From NCBI GenBank assembly GCA_023423275.1, contig JAFAFW010000007.1:62001-126000 (forward strand): a stretch of 64,000 nucleotides of DNA. The letters run 5' to 3'. Source of the stretch: Pseudomonadota bacterium (lineage in GTDB: Bacteria > Pseudomonadota > Alphaproteobacteria > Rhizobiales > Hyphomicrobiaceae). Numbering within the stretch: the stretch's first letter is position 1; each line of letters begins with the position of its first letter. Both the position numbers and the translations under genes were made by a program. A model generated the notes under the pieces. The model did not search any database, had not been told where the DNA came from, and saw only the letters and a list, made by a program, of their open reading frames with translations. Shown here in pieces: positions 54,525 to 63,703 of the stretch.

Positions 54525-55670
54525 ATGAGGTTACCAGTTTCCGCCATGCTTGGCGTGGTGCTCCTGGCGGGGCAGGCTTACGCGCAGGAGACAATCAAGA
54601 TCGGCGTGACACAGCCGCTGACCGGTGCGTTTGCCGCGTCGGGCAACTACGTCGCGCAAGGTGCCAAGATCGCCGAGGATGAGATCAACAAGGCTGGCGG
54701 TGTACTCGGCAAAAAGATCGAGCTGATCATAGAGGACAATAAATCTAACCCGACGGAAGCGGTGTCGACCGTCGAGAAGCTGGTCGTCAAGGACAAGGTG
54801 CCCGTGCTGATGGGCGCCTGGAGCTCGACGCTGACGCTGGCCGTCATGCCGAAGCTCGAAGAATACGAGATCCCGATGCTCGTCGAAACGTCGTCCTCGG
54901 GCAAGATCACCACTGCGGGCAATCCCTACATCTTCCGCATCAGCCCGACGTCGGAAATGGAAGCCAAGGCATTCCAGCCGCTGGTTGCCAAGCTCGGCAT
55001 CAAAAAGGCTGACTTCCTCAACACCAATAACGACTTCGGCATCGGCTCCGCCCAGGAGTTCTCCAAGATGCTGAAAGCCAACGGTGTCGAGATCGGCGTC
55101 ATGGAGACCATGGATCCGAAGGCGACGGACTTCTCCGCGCAGCTCACCCGGATCAAGGCTTCCGGCGGCGATACGCTGTTCGTGACGACGGCGGTCGAGC
55201 AGAACACGCTCATCCTCAAGCAGGCGAAGGATCAGCGTCTGCCTCATCAGATCATCACCACCGGTGGATCGAACTCTCCCGATCAGCTCGCCGAGCAGGC
55301 CGGCGAGGCCGCCAACGGGTCGATGCACACCGCATTCTTCCCGCCCTGGTTCCCCGAGGTGACGAAGCACCCGGCCGTCGCAAAGCGTTACATGGACGAG
55401 TGGAAGGCGCGCGGTCATCACGTCGGCGGCTTGACCGAGGGCTTCCGCGGCTATGACGGTATTTTCACGATCGTCGAAGCCATCAAGATCGCGGGCAAGG
55501 CTGAGCCGGCCGCGATCAAGGATGCGCTCTGGAAGGTGAAGATCGGCGGCATTTACGGCGATATCGCCTTCGACAAGCAGGGTCCGGCCGGCAAGGAAAG
55601 TGGCCAGAGCACACCCAGCGTCTACCTCGTGAAAATCGAGAACGGCAAGATCGTGAAGACCAACTTCTGA
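54525..55670 (+). CDS. branched-chain amino acid/amide-type ABC transporter substrate-binding protein
   Basis: The 381-residue precursor starts MRLPVSAMLGVVLLAGQAYA and ends its signal near QAYAQ. The mature protein has IKIGVTQPLTGAFAASGNYV, then NNDFGIGSAQEFSKM and the LivJ/LivK-like two-lobed fold. It captures its ligand in the periplasm and delivers it to LivHM. GGGAGA is placed well before the ATG. The ligand class (amino acids, amides, ureas, aromatic acids) cannot be narrowed from the sequence. Confidence 0.9.
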   Translation: MRLPVSAMLGVVLLAGQAYAQETIKIGVTQPLTGAFAASGNYVAQGAKIAEDEINKAGGVLGKKIELIIEDNKSNPTEAVSTVEKLVVKDKVPVLMGAWSSTLTLAVMPKLEEYEIPMLVETSSSGKITTAGNPYIFRISPTSEMEAKAFQPLVAKLGIKKADFLNTNNDFGIGSAQEFSKMLKANGVEIGVMETMDPKATDFSAQLTRIKASGGDTLFVTTAVEQNTLILKQAKDQRLPHQIITTGGSNSPDQLAEQAGEAANGSMHTAFFPPWFPEVTKHPAVAKRYMDEWKARGHHVGGLTEGFRGYDGIFTIVEAIKIAGKAEPAAIKDALWKVKIGGIYGDIAFDKQGPAGKESGQSTPSVYLVKIENGKIVKTNF

Positions 55671-55681
55671 TCCTGTCTCAG

Positions 55682-55708
55682 ATGCGCGGCTCCCGGAGAG
55701 CCGCGCAT
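55682..55708 (+). terminator. stem-loop between binding-protein gene and permease genes
   Basis: ATGCGCGGCTC, loop CCGGA, then GAGCCGCGCAT: a perfect 11-bp stem starting 12 bases after the binding-protein stop. No strong U tract follows, so it probably reduces read-through or protects the upstream message, giving excess binding protein over permease. Confidence 0.75.
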
Positions 55709-55744
55709 TCATGTTCCTCAGATTGATCGTGGCGGACCTGGCAC

Positions 55745-56617
55745 TTGGAACAGCTCCTGCAGCATGCGCTCAACGCGCTCATTCTCGGCGGCACGTATGC
55801 GCTGCTCGGCATCGGCCTCACCCTGATCTTCGGCATCATGCGCGTCGTGAATTTCACCCACGGCGAGCTTTATGCCTTTGGCGCCTATATGATGTACGCC
55901 TGGGTGATGTTGCTCGGCGTCAATTTCTTCGTGGCGCTGATCCTGGCCGTTGCGCTCGGCGTGGCTCTGGGGGCGGCGCTCGAATTCATTCTGTTGCGCA
56001 AGTTGCGCGGCGCCGACATCGATACCACCATGCTCGTCATGATCGGCGCCTGGATCGCCATGCAGAACATGGAGCAGTTCGCGTGGACCGGCGTCGCCAA
56101 ATCCATCGATAATCCGTTTCCCGCATCGCCCCTGGTCATCGGGTCGGTCTCGGTGTCGTGGAACCGGCTGTTCGTATTCGTGATGGCGATCGCGCTGATT
56201 GTCGCGACGTACGCCATGATCAACCGGACGCGCCTGGGCAAGGCCATGCGTGCGACCTTCCAGGACCGTGAGACCGCTGCACTGATGGGCATCCAGATCG
56301 GCAACGTCTACATGGCGACGTTCGCCCTGGGCTCCGGACTTGCCGCTGCCGCAGGAGCCCTGCTCGGGCCGGTCTTCGTCGTGGTGCCGACGATGGGCGA
56401 TCTGGCGTCCCTGAAGGCGTTCGCTATCGTCATTCTGGGCGGTCTTGGAAGTGTGCCGGGGGCGACCATCGGCGGTTTCATCCTGGCCTTCATGGAAGAA
56501 CTCGGAGCAGGTTATGTATCGTCAGGTTATCGCGACGCCATGGGCTTCCTGCTCATCATCGTGATCCTGCTGTTCAAGCCGACCGGTCTGTTCGCGCAGA
56601 AGGAGCGGATCGGGTGA
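55745..56617 (+). CDS. livH: LivH-type ABC transporter permease
   Basis: The 290-residue protein has about eight membrane helices and the LivH sequences GGTYALLGIGLTLIFGIMRV and ATFALGSGLAAAAGALLGPV. It forms the channel with LivM. Translation appears to start at TTG (55745) with GGCGGA upstream. The stop overlaps the livM start by 4 bases. Confidence 0.92.
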   Translation: MEQLLQHALNALILGGTYALLGIGLTLIFGIMRVVNFTHGELYAFGAYMMYAWVMLLGVNFFVALILAVALGVALGAALEFILLRKLRGADIDTTMLVMIGAWIAMQNMEQFAWTGVAKSIDNPFPASPLVIGSVSVSWNRLFVFVMAIALIVATYAMINRTRLGKAMRATFQDRETAALMGIQIGNVYMATFALGSGLAAAAGALLGPVFVVVPTMGDLASLKAFAIVILGGLGSVPGATIGGFILAFMEELGAGYVSSGYRDAMGFLLIIVILLFKPTGLFAQKERIG

Positions 56618-57651
56618 AATACGCATTCACGGTCGCCTGGCTTCTCTTCCTGTTCTCTCTCCCGATCTGGATGACGGATCTCTACGCGCTGCACGTGCTC
56701 ATCATGGCCGGCATCTTCATCATTGCCGCGATGAGCCTCAATCTGCTGCTTGGCTACACCGGCCAGCTCAGCCTCGGTCATGTGGCCTTCTTCGGCATTG
56801 GTGCTTACGTATCGAGTCTCGTTTCGCTCGGGTTCGAGGTGACGATCCTGCCGGATGTCAAAGTCGGGCTCGCGCCGAAGCCCGTATGGTTCGCGATGCT
56901 GTGTGGAATCTTTTTCGCCGGTCTCGCAGGCTGGTTCATCGGCCGTTTGGCATTCCGGGTGCGCGGCGCATACTTTGTCATCGTCACGATCAGCTTCGCC
57001 GAGGTGATCCGCCTTGTTGCGCTCAACTGGCTCGAATTGACCCAAGGGCCGATGGCGCTGAACAATATCCCGCCGTTGCGGCTTGGCATTCCGGGGCTGT
57101 TCGAACTCTCCTTCCTGCGCAAGCCGTCAGTGTACTACCTGATGCTCGTGGTCGCGATCATCACGTTCATCATCATCCGGAGGATCGTCAATTCGCGCGC
57201 CGGACGGGCGATGATCGCGTTGCGCGAGAACGAGCCGCTGGCAACATCCGTCGGCGTGGACGTCACGCACTATCTGGTGTTTGCCACGGTGGTGGCTGCG
57301 GCCATGGCAGGTGCCGCAGGAACCCTTTATGCGCATTATGTGCGCATCGTCGACCCTGACGTGTTCCTCTTCATCTATACCGTGACGATGGTGATCATGG
57401 TCGTTACCGGCGGCAAGGGAACGCTGGCGGGGCCGGTGGTCGGCGGCATCATCTTCGGCCTGATGCCGGAAACGTTGCGGGCGATGGAAATCGCGCCGGA
57501 AGTGCAGTGGATCGCGTACGGCGTGCTGATGATCCTCGTCGTCTATTTCCTGCCTGAGGGGATCGTACCAGCTCTGCGCAATTGGTGGCGGCGGCGGGAG
57601 AAGGCACCTCTATCGGAACCTGCTCCGGGCCTTGAGGAGACCGCGCGATGA
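56614..57651 (+). CDS. livM: LivM-type ABC transporter permease
   Basis: The 345-residue protein has about ten hydrophobic segments and the LivM core SLNLLLGYTGQLSLGHVAFF and TGGKGTLAGPVVGGIIFGLM. Its gene starts at GTG (56614) overlapping livH and ends overlapping livG, giving a tightly coupled operon. Confidence 0.93.
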   Translation: MKYAFTVAWLLFLFSLPIWMTDLYALHVLIMAGIFIIAAMSLNLLLGYTGQLSLGHVAFFGIGAYVSSLVSLGFEVTILPDVKVGLAPKPVWFAMLCGIFFAGLAGWFIGRLAFRVRGAYFVIVTISFAEVIRLVALNWLELTQGPMALNNIPPLRLGIPGLFELSFLRKPSVYYLMLVVAIITFIIIRRIVNSRAGRAMIALRENEPLATSVGVDVTHYLVFATVVAAAMAGAAGTLYAHYVRIVDPDVFLFIYTVTMVIMVVTGGKGTLAGPVVGGIIFGLMPETLRAMEIAPEVQWIAYGVLMILVVYFLPEGIVPALRNWWRRREKAPLSEPAPGLEETAR

Positions 57652-58428
57652 GCGGGACCGACGCCGGCATCGCGCTTGCCGTCCGTGAACTTTCGATCCG
57701 GTTCGGCGGGCTGACGGCCGTCGAAAGTGCAACGTTCGATGTCAGGGAAGGCGAAGTCCTTTCACTGATCGGTCCCAACGGTGCGGGCAAGACGTCGGCC
57801 TTCAACGCGATCACCGGCTATATCGAGGCGGCCAAGGGCGACATCATTTATCGGGGAACGCGATTGAACGGCCTCAAGCCGCATCAGATCGCGGCGCTTG
57901 GTGTGGTGCGCACGTTCCAGAAAACGAGCGTATTCGGCGGCCAGACCGTGCTGGAAAACGTGCTGATCGGCCTGCACCTGAGATCAAAGCAGCGGCCGCT
58001 TGCGATCATCTTCAGGTTGCCCTGGATGGTTCGTGAGGAACGAGAGCTGGTCGAGGAGGCGCGTGAGGTTCTTGAATTTACAGGTCTCGCCGCGCGCGCG
58101 GATGAAGTTGCATCCTCCTTGCCATATGGTGAATTGAGGCTGCTGGAGGTCGCGATCGCGCTGGCAGCCAAGCCGAAGCTTCTTCTGCTCGATGAACCCG
58201 TGTCGGGCATGAACCCGTCAGAGACATCGAGCTTCATGAAGATGCTGGCGCGGATCCGCAAGCTCGGCATCACGGTGCTGCTGGTCGAGCACGACATGAA
58301 AATGGTGATGGGCGTGTCGGACCGCGTCGTGGTTCTGAACCAGGGCCGCATCATCGCCGACGGCCCGCCTGCCTCCATCCAGCGGGATCCGCAAGTTATC
58401 CGCGCCTATCTCGGCGAGAGGTACGCCC

Positions 58429-58442
<14 letters not shown>
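57648..58442 (+). CDS. livG: LivG-type ABC transporter ATP-binding protein
   Basis: The 264-residue ATPase carries Walker A GPNGAGKT, the family feature RTFQKTSVFGGQTV, a signature region SLPYGELRLLEVAIAL and Walker B LLLLDEPVSGM. The C-signature reads SLPYGELR where LSGGQ-like residues are usual in Liv ATPases (commonly L.YG.QR), within normal variation. It overlaps both neighbours. Confidence 0.93.
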
Positions 58443-59133
<691 letters not shown>

Positions 59134-59290
59134 TCGGCGCGGCTGCTCATGCCGCGATTTCAAGATCGCGTGATGCCGTGCCGTGGTGTTTGCCGGCATC
59201 CCGAGATTGGCTACGATGGCCGCCTCTGTGTAGTCGCGATTGTACGGCTGCAACTGACAACCTCAAAAGACGAGAAATGGGAGGTCACAG

Positions 59291-60271
59291 ATGCCGGAAC
59301 TCGATCGTCGAACATTTGTTTTATCGGCTGCCGCGGCGGGTAGTGTTTTCGGCTTTACGCGATCGGTAGAGATCATGTCCTCAGCTCATGCTCAGACTGG
59401 CGGAACGTCGCCGCTCAATCCAGCAGGCGAGAAATTTCATAAATTCAGAATCGGCGACATAAACGTGACGACCGTTTTCGATGGGGCCGTTTCGCGCGAC
59501 CATACCCCCGGCTTCGTCAAGAATGCCACCGTGGATGATGTGAAAGCGGCGCTGAAGCGCGCGAATTTTCCGGAAGATAAGGTCCCCAACTCTTACACGG
59601 TCACGGTCATCCAGATCGGCGATCGCACCATCATGTTCGATGCTGGCAACGGCCCAGGCGGGGCGCCGAACGCGGGACATCTCACGGACAATCTCAAAGC
59701 CGCGGGTATCGATCCGGACAAACTCTCGACAATTGTCATCACGCATTTCCATCCGGATCATATCTACGGCTTGATGACCAAGGATAACGCGCAAATCTAC
59801 GGCGACATCGAAATCGTCGTGCCGGAAGCGGAATATAAGTTCTGGGCCGACCCGGCGGTGATCGACAAGCTGCCGGAGGGGCGGCAGGGCATTGCGCGCC
59901 GCGTGCAGGCAACGATGCCGACGTGGAAGAACCTGAAGCAGGTGGCCGTCGACACGGATGCCGTATCCGGTGTGCGTGCTGTCGCGACGTACGGCCATAC
60001 GCCGGGACACACCAGCTATCTCGTTTCATCCGGCGATGCCCAGTTGATGGTTCTGGGCGATGTAACCAACATCCCGCCATTCAATTTGCGAAATCCCGGA
60101 TGGCACATCAGTTTCGATCAGGATGCCGAGATGGCCGAAGCCACACGGCGTCGGACGTTTGATCGTGTGGCTGCGGATAAGATCATCTGCACCGGCTACC
60201 ACTGGGGCATGCCGGGTGCGGGAACGATCGAGAAGGATGGCGGCGGCTACGTACTGAAGCCGGTCTCTTAG
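59291..60271 (+). CDS. exported metallo-beta-lactamase-fold hydrolase
   Basis: The 326-residue protein starts with a Tat-like signal (MPELDRRTFVLSAAAAGSVF; the twin Arg is followed by T-F-V) with possible cleavage after AHAQ. The zinc motif HFHPDH is in VITHFHPDHIYGL, and the downstream histidine/aspartate ligands are in GHTPGHTSY, VLGDVTN and CTGYHWG. The layout resembles the methyl parathion hydrolase/lactonase branch. Export to the periplasm fits a first hydrolytic step before import by the adjacent LivKHMGF system. Its own terminator follows. Confidence 0.87.
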   Translation: MPELDRRTFVLSAAAAGSVFGFTRSVEIMSSAHAQTGGTSPLNPAGEKFHKFRIGDINVTTVFDGAVSRDHTPGFVKNATVDDVKAALKRANFPEDKVPNSYTVTVIQIGDRTIMFDAGNGPGGAPNAGHLTDNLKAAGIDPDKLSTIVITHFHPDHIYGLMTKDNAQIYGDIEIVVPEAEYKFWADPAVIDKLPEGRQGIARRVQATMPTWKNLKQVAVDTDAVSGVRAVATYGHTPGHTSYLVSSGDAQLMVLGDVTNIPPFNLRNPGWHISFDQDAEMAEATRRRTFDRVAADKIICTGYHWGMPGAGTIEKDGGGYVLKPVS

Positions 60272-60275
60272 TGAA

Positions 60276-60312
60276 AACCGGCCACCTTTCCAGGCGGCCG
60301 GTTCCCTTTTTC
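60276..60312 (+). terminator. terminator after the MBL-fold hydrolase
   Basis: AACCGGCC and GGCCGGTT form an 8-bp stem (loop of 12) followed by CCCTTTTT, immediately after the stop at 60271. This marks the right border of the F420-associated region. Confidence 0.88.
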
Positions 60313-60316
60313 CTGC

Positions 60317-60949
60317 TCATTCGCCTTTTAGTTTGTCACGTTCTGCCGTCGTGAAGCCATCCAGAAGCGCAGACTTGATCGAACGCGCCTTGCTGTAGCG
60401 CGCAGACCGCGCATAGACGACGTCGCCAGCTTCCGACAGCGCCGCCAGCTTGAACATCGCAGAGTTTGATTGTGCCAGCCCGATGCTACTCGCCTGGGCC
60501 CAGGCGTCGTGATTGGCGCCGAGATAGATGACCAGCCAACCGTCGTCGTCCTGCTTACGCTTCAGCAGTTTCGCGATCGCCTCCTTGGTGTATTCGCGCG
60601 AGCTGTTTTCCTCACCATCGGTCATGACGACGAGGATGGACCGGGCGCCCGGCGCGGAGTGTTTTTCCAGGAGTCCGGCGGCATGGCCGACGGCATCCAG
60701 GAGTGGGGTACCGCCGCGCGGCTGATATTCCTCGTGCGTGATCTCCGGACAATCGGCAACTCTGACGTGATCCCGGATGCGGTCGATGCTGCCGGTGTCG
60801 AAGAGAATGACGGATGCGCGCGCATTCATTTTGGCGTCGCCGCGCACCTGGCGCAGATAGCTGTTGACGGCGCCGAGCGCATCGAGACGGCAGCTTTCCA
60901 TCGACCCCGACCGATCGAGGACAACACAGATCGAAACATCCTGCGTCAT
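60317..60949 (-). CDS. von Willebrand factor type A domain protein
   Basis: The 210-residue protein is a vWA fold with a complete metal site: DRSGS (residues 11-15), the Thr in PRGGTPLLDAV, and MTDGEENSS with the Asp. vWA domains bind a ligand acid through Mg2+ and often act in assembly of metal centres or protein complexes. It stands alone here with no AAA partner adjacent. GAGGAGA seven bases before the ATG at 60949 makes that the start. No membrane segment is visible. Confidence 0.85.
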   Translation of the reverse strand: MTQDVSICVVLDRSGSMESCRLDALGAVNSYLRQVRGDAKMNARASVILFDTGSIDRIRDHVRVADCPEITHEEYQPRGGTPLLDAVGHAAGLLEKHSAPGARSILVVMTDGEENSSREYTKEAIAKLLKRKQDDDGWLVIYLGANHDAWAQASSIGLAQSNSAMFKLAALSEAGDVVYARSARYSKARSIKSALLDGFTTAERDKLKGE

Positions 60950-61353
60950 GTGTGATCTCCTCTTGGGAACCGGATTGAGACGCGCCACGCGCTCGCGCAG
61001 CCGGCGTCGCGTTCGCACGGCGGTCCCGCGCCGTGCAAACGATCGTCATGCATTTCGGACGTGAGCTGTCCCGGCCCGGAATGACGTCACCCGGTCGTCT
61101 TCTGACGCTGCCGCGCAGGTTCTGCGGGTTAACGAGGGTCAGTCGTGAAATGGGCCGAGCAGGTTGCGCCTTGAGCCGGAGGTCCACCCCTGCGGGCGAC
61201 CGCTCTGCTTAAGCAGGCGGACGTTAGGCACCTCGGCTGGCGCACGCACCTTATGCAATAGGACGATGACGGAAGTTAGGCGGCGTCGGCTTGGCGCATT
61301 GCCAATTGGGTTTGATTGAGCGTAAGCCTGTGCACGAATAAGCGGGACTGCAG
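60950..61353. other. 404-base stretch without a convincing gene
   Basis: The region between the divergent vWA and DUF2946 genes has several short frames on both strands but none with supportive start, codon pattern or family similarity. It contains a 12-base palindrome CTGCTTAAGCAG at 61205-61216 that could be a regulator site for the copper-related genes to the right. I see no further signal. Confidence 0.5.
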
Positions 61354-61740
61354 ATGCTGCGCAGGTGGATCAGCCTTCTGGCCGTGGTGGGCGTGCTTTT
61401 GCACGCTGGCGCACTCGTGCGCCACAACGCCGTCATGGCCGGCGTGCATCTGCAGCATCAGGCGCTGCTCGCCGATCTGCAGGTCATCTGCCACTCTGGT
61501 GGACCCGGCGCCGCGGAACCTGCGGATCTGCCGCATATTCCTCGTCCCTTCGATGCGCAGAACGGATGTCCGCTTTGCTCGGGGCTCGCGTCCGCTTTTG
61601 CGCTGGCAGGACCCGAGCCGATTGAACTTGGCGCGAAGCTGCGCAGTCAACGGGCCGATCCACCGATTTTCGTGGCGAGCTGGCAGGCGTCGCCTCTGCG
61701 GCTGTTGCCGCCGGCCCGAGGCCCTCCCGCCTTCGCGTGA
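61354..61740 (+). CDS. DUF2946 family small membrane/exported protein
   Basis: The 128-residue protein starts with a hydrophobic N-terminus (MLRRWISLLAVVGVLLHAGA) and has NGCPLCSGLASAFAL in the middle and a Pro-rich end (ARGPPAFA). The C-P-L-C motif, late hydrophobic part and terminal R-x-P-P are the DUF2946 pattern. The two cysteines could bind a metal. It is found in copper-responsive operons; here the next gene (129 bases) encodes a YcnI-PCuAC fusion, which agrees. Confidence 0.78.
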   Translation: MLRRWISLLAVVGVLLHAGALVRHNAVMAGVHLQHQALLADLQVICHSGGPGAAEPADLPHIPRPFDAQNGCPLCSGLASAFALAGPEPIELGAKLRSQRADPPIFVASWQASPLRLLPPARGPPAFA

Positions 61741-61868
61741 TCCGCTAACGGCGGACGAAAACTCCCATTCAATTCACCGACCGGCACCTCGTGGTGCGCG
61801 ACGCCTTCATCGGCGTTCTGCAGACGACGCGAGGCGCGGGCCGTATCCAAATTCAGGAGAGACACATC

Positions 61869-62861
61869 ATGAAGTCCATTATTATGGGCGGGATTACCGT
61901 AAGTTTGGCAACGGCGCTTGTTGCGCCGGCCGCTTTCGCACACGCCGGTCTGGAAAAGCGTGAAGCAACGATCGGCACGACCTACAAGGCCGTCGTAAAA
62001 ATCCCGCACGGTTGCGATGGGGCTGCGACGACGAGAATTCGCGTGCAGATTCCGGACGGGCTCATCGCCGTCAAGCCGATGCCGAAGCCGGGCTGGACGG
62101 TGGAGACCGTGCAAGGTGCGTACGATAAAGCCTATCCTTATTACGGCGGTGCGGAGCTGAAGGAGGGCGTGACGGAAGTAAGCTGGAGCGGCGGGAAGCT
62201 GCCCGATGCGTTCTACGACGAGTTCGTTTTGACTGGCCTCGTCGCGAAAAGCCTGTCGGATGGTGCGAGCATGTACTTTCCGATCCTGCAGGATTGTGAG
62301 GCCGGCAGCCGCAATTGGGTCGAAATACCCGCAGCAGGCCAGGATGCGCATGATCTGAAGTCTCCCGCGCCGGCTGTTCGCCTCGTGCAGGCGCAACAAA
62401 ATGGTCACGGCACCGCGCAGCACAGCGCGCACGGTGCACCCGCTTCAACGTACACATTGGGGGCGCTCTTCATCGAGGCGCCGTGGGCACGCGCAACGCC
62501 CGGCGGGGCGCGAGTCGGTGGTGCCTACCTGACGATCAGGAATACCGGCAGCGAACCGGATCGGCTGATCGGCGGCTCCGTGCCGATTGCCAAGTCCGTC
62601 GAGGTGCACGAGATGGCCATGGCCAACAATGTCATGCGGATGCGGCGACTGGAGGATGGGCTCGAGATCAAGCCCGGCGAAACCGTCGAACTCAAGCCAG
62701 GCGGGGCTCATCTCATGTTCATGGAACTGAACCAGGGACTCAAGGATGGCCAGCCGGTGACGGGAACATTGGTGTTCGAGAAGGCGGGGAAGGTCGAGGT
62801 GACCTTCACCGTCGCCCCGATCGGCGGAGCGCAGTCGAAGGGTGGCCACGGACACCACTGA
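61869..62861 (+). CDS. YcnI (DUF1775) - PCuAC fusion, periplasmic copper-binding protein
   Basis: The 330-residue precursor has a signal peptide ending PAAFA, which puts His25 as the first mature residue (HAGLEKREA). That exposed histidine is how YcnI proteins hold Cu(II). The YcnI-like domain runs to about residue 165 (KIPHGCDGAATTRIRVQIPD, EVSWSGGKLP). A His-rich linker (QNGHGTAQHSAHG) leads to a PCuAC domain with VHEMAMAN, the Met-rich NNVMRMR and GGAHLMFM. PCuAC carries Cu(I) to cytochrome oxidase. The tail ends GHGHH. The fusion puts a Cu(II) and a Cu(I) site in one polypeptide. Confidence 0.87.
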   Translation: MKSIIMGGITVSLATALVAPAAFAHAGLEKREATIGTTYKAVVKIPHGCDGAATTRIRVQIPDGLIAVKPMPKPGWTVETVQGAYDKAYPYYGGAELKEGVTEVSWSGGKLPDAFYDEFVLTGLVAKSLSDGASMYFPILQDCEAGSRNWVEIPAAGQDAHDLKSPAPAVRLVQAQQNGHGTAQHSAHGAPASTYTLGALFIEAPWARATPGGARVGGAYLTIRNTGSEPDRLIGGSVPIAKSVEVHEMAMANNVMRMRRLEDGLEIKPGETVELKPGGAHLMFMELNQGLKDGQPVTGTLVFEKAGKVEVTFTVAPIGGAQSKGGHGHH

Positions 62862-62881
62862 GCGGTAGCGCGGCCCGCCGC

Positions 62882-63703
62882 TCAGATGATGCGCTTGCGC
62901 ACGAACGTGACCACGATTTCGGCGGCGACAACGACAAGCAGGATCGCGAGCAAAGCCATCGCGGTCCTGTCCCACCGGAAGGTGTTCAGCGCGGTATCGA
63001 TCACCATGCCGATGCCGCCAGCGCCGACCAGCCCGAGCACGGCGGACTCGCGCACGTTGATGTCCCAGCGGAATACAGCAATTGACCAGAACGCGGGACG
63101 AACCTGCGGCCAGTAGCCCATCCTGAGGATGCTGAGCCATGGCGAACCGGTCGCCTGCAGGGCCTCGATGGTCCCCTTGTTGGCTTCCTCAAGCGCTTCG
63201 CCCAGCAGCTTGCCGACGAAGCCGATCGAGCGAAAGGCGATGGCGAACGTTCCGGCCAGCGGTCCGGGCCCGAAGATCGCAACGAACAGCAGCGCCCAGA
63301 TCAGTGAGTTGATCGAGCGCGAGGCTGTCAGGATCAGCTTGGCAAGGAAATTGACAGGCCAGGACGTGGTGATATTGCGCGCCGCCATCAGGGCGACGGG
63401 AACCGCCATGATGACCGCCAGGATCGTTCCGAGCGTTGCGATGTGCAGTGTTTCGACAAGCGCGTGATGCACGCCCATGCCGTCGTTCTGGTAGTAGTGC
63501 GACCAATCGATCGGCCACATGCGACGGAACAGGTCCGCCATCTGCTCGGGCGCGTCGTAGAGAAATTCGGGAATGATCTCGACTGTCCGCGCGGCCCAGA
63601 CCACGGCTGCGACCAGGATGAGATAAGTGAAATATCGCCCCAGCCGTTGCGAGGGCGTGAAGCGGCTCCATTCGCGATTCAGCGCTTGTACGGTCTCGCT
63701 CAT
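62882..63703 (-). CDS. phnE: phosphonate ABC transporter permease PhnE
   Basis: The 273-residue protein has about six membrane helices, with TLHIATLGTILAVIMAVPVA, ASRSINSLIWALLFVAIFGP and the EAA loop EALQATGSPWLSILRMGYWP, and it ends in VTFVRKRII. These are PhnE features. It is the second of two adjacent phnE-type genes whose ends overlap by 4 bases; the ATG at 63703 is preferred over a longer frame to 63781. Together they likely form the channel of a phosphonate or phosphite importer. Confidence 0.9.
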   Translation of the reverse strand: MSETVQALNREWSRFTPSQRLGRYFTYLILVAAVVWAARTVEIIPEFLYDAPEQMADLFRRMWPIDWSHYYQNDGMGVHHALVETLHIATLGTILAVIMAVPVALMAARNITTSWPVNFLAKLILTASRSINSLIWALLFVAIFGPGPLAGTFAIAFRSIGFVGKLLGEALEEANKGTIEALQATGSPWLSILRMGYWPQVRPAFWSIAVFRWDINVRESAVLGLVGAGGIGMVIDTALNTFRWDRTAMALLAILLVVVAAEIVVTFVRKRII

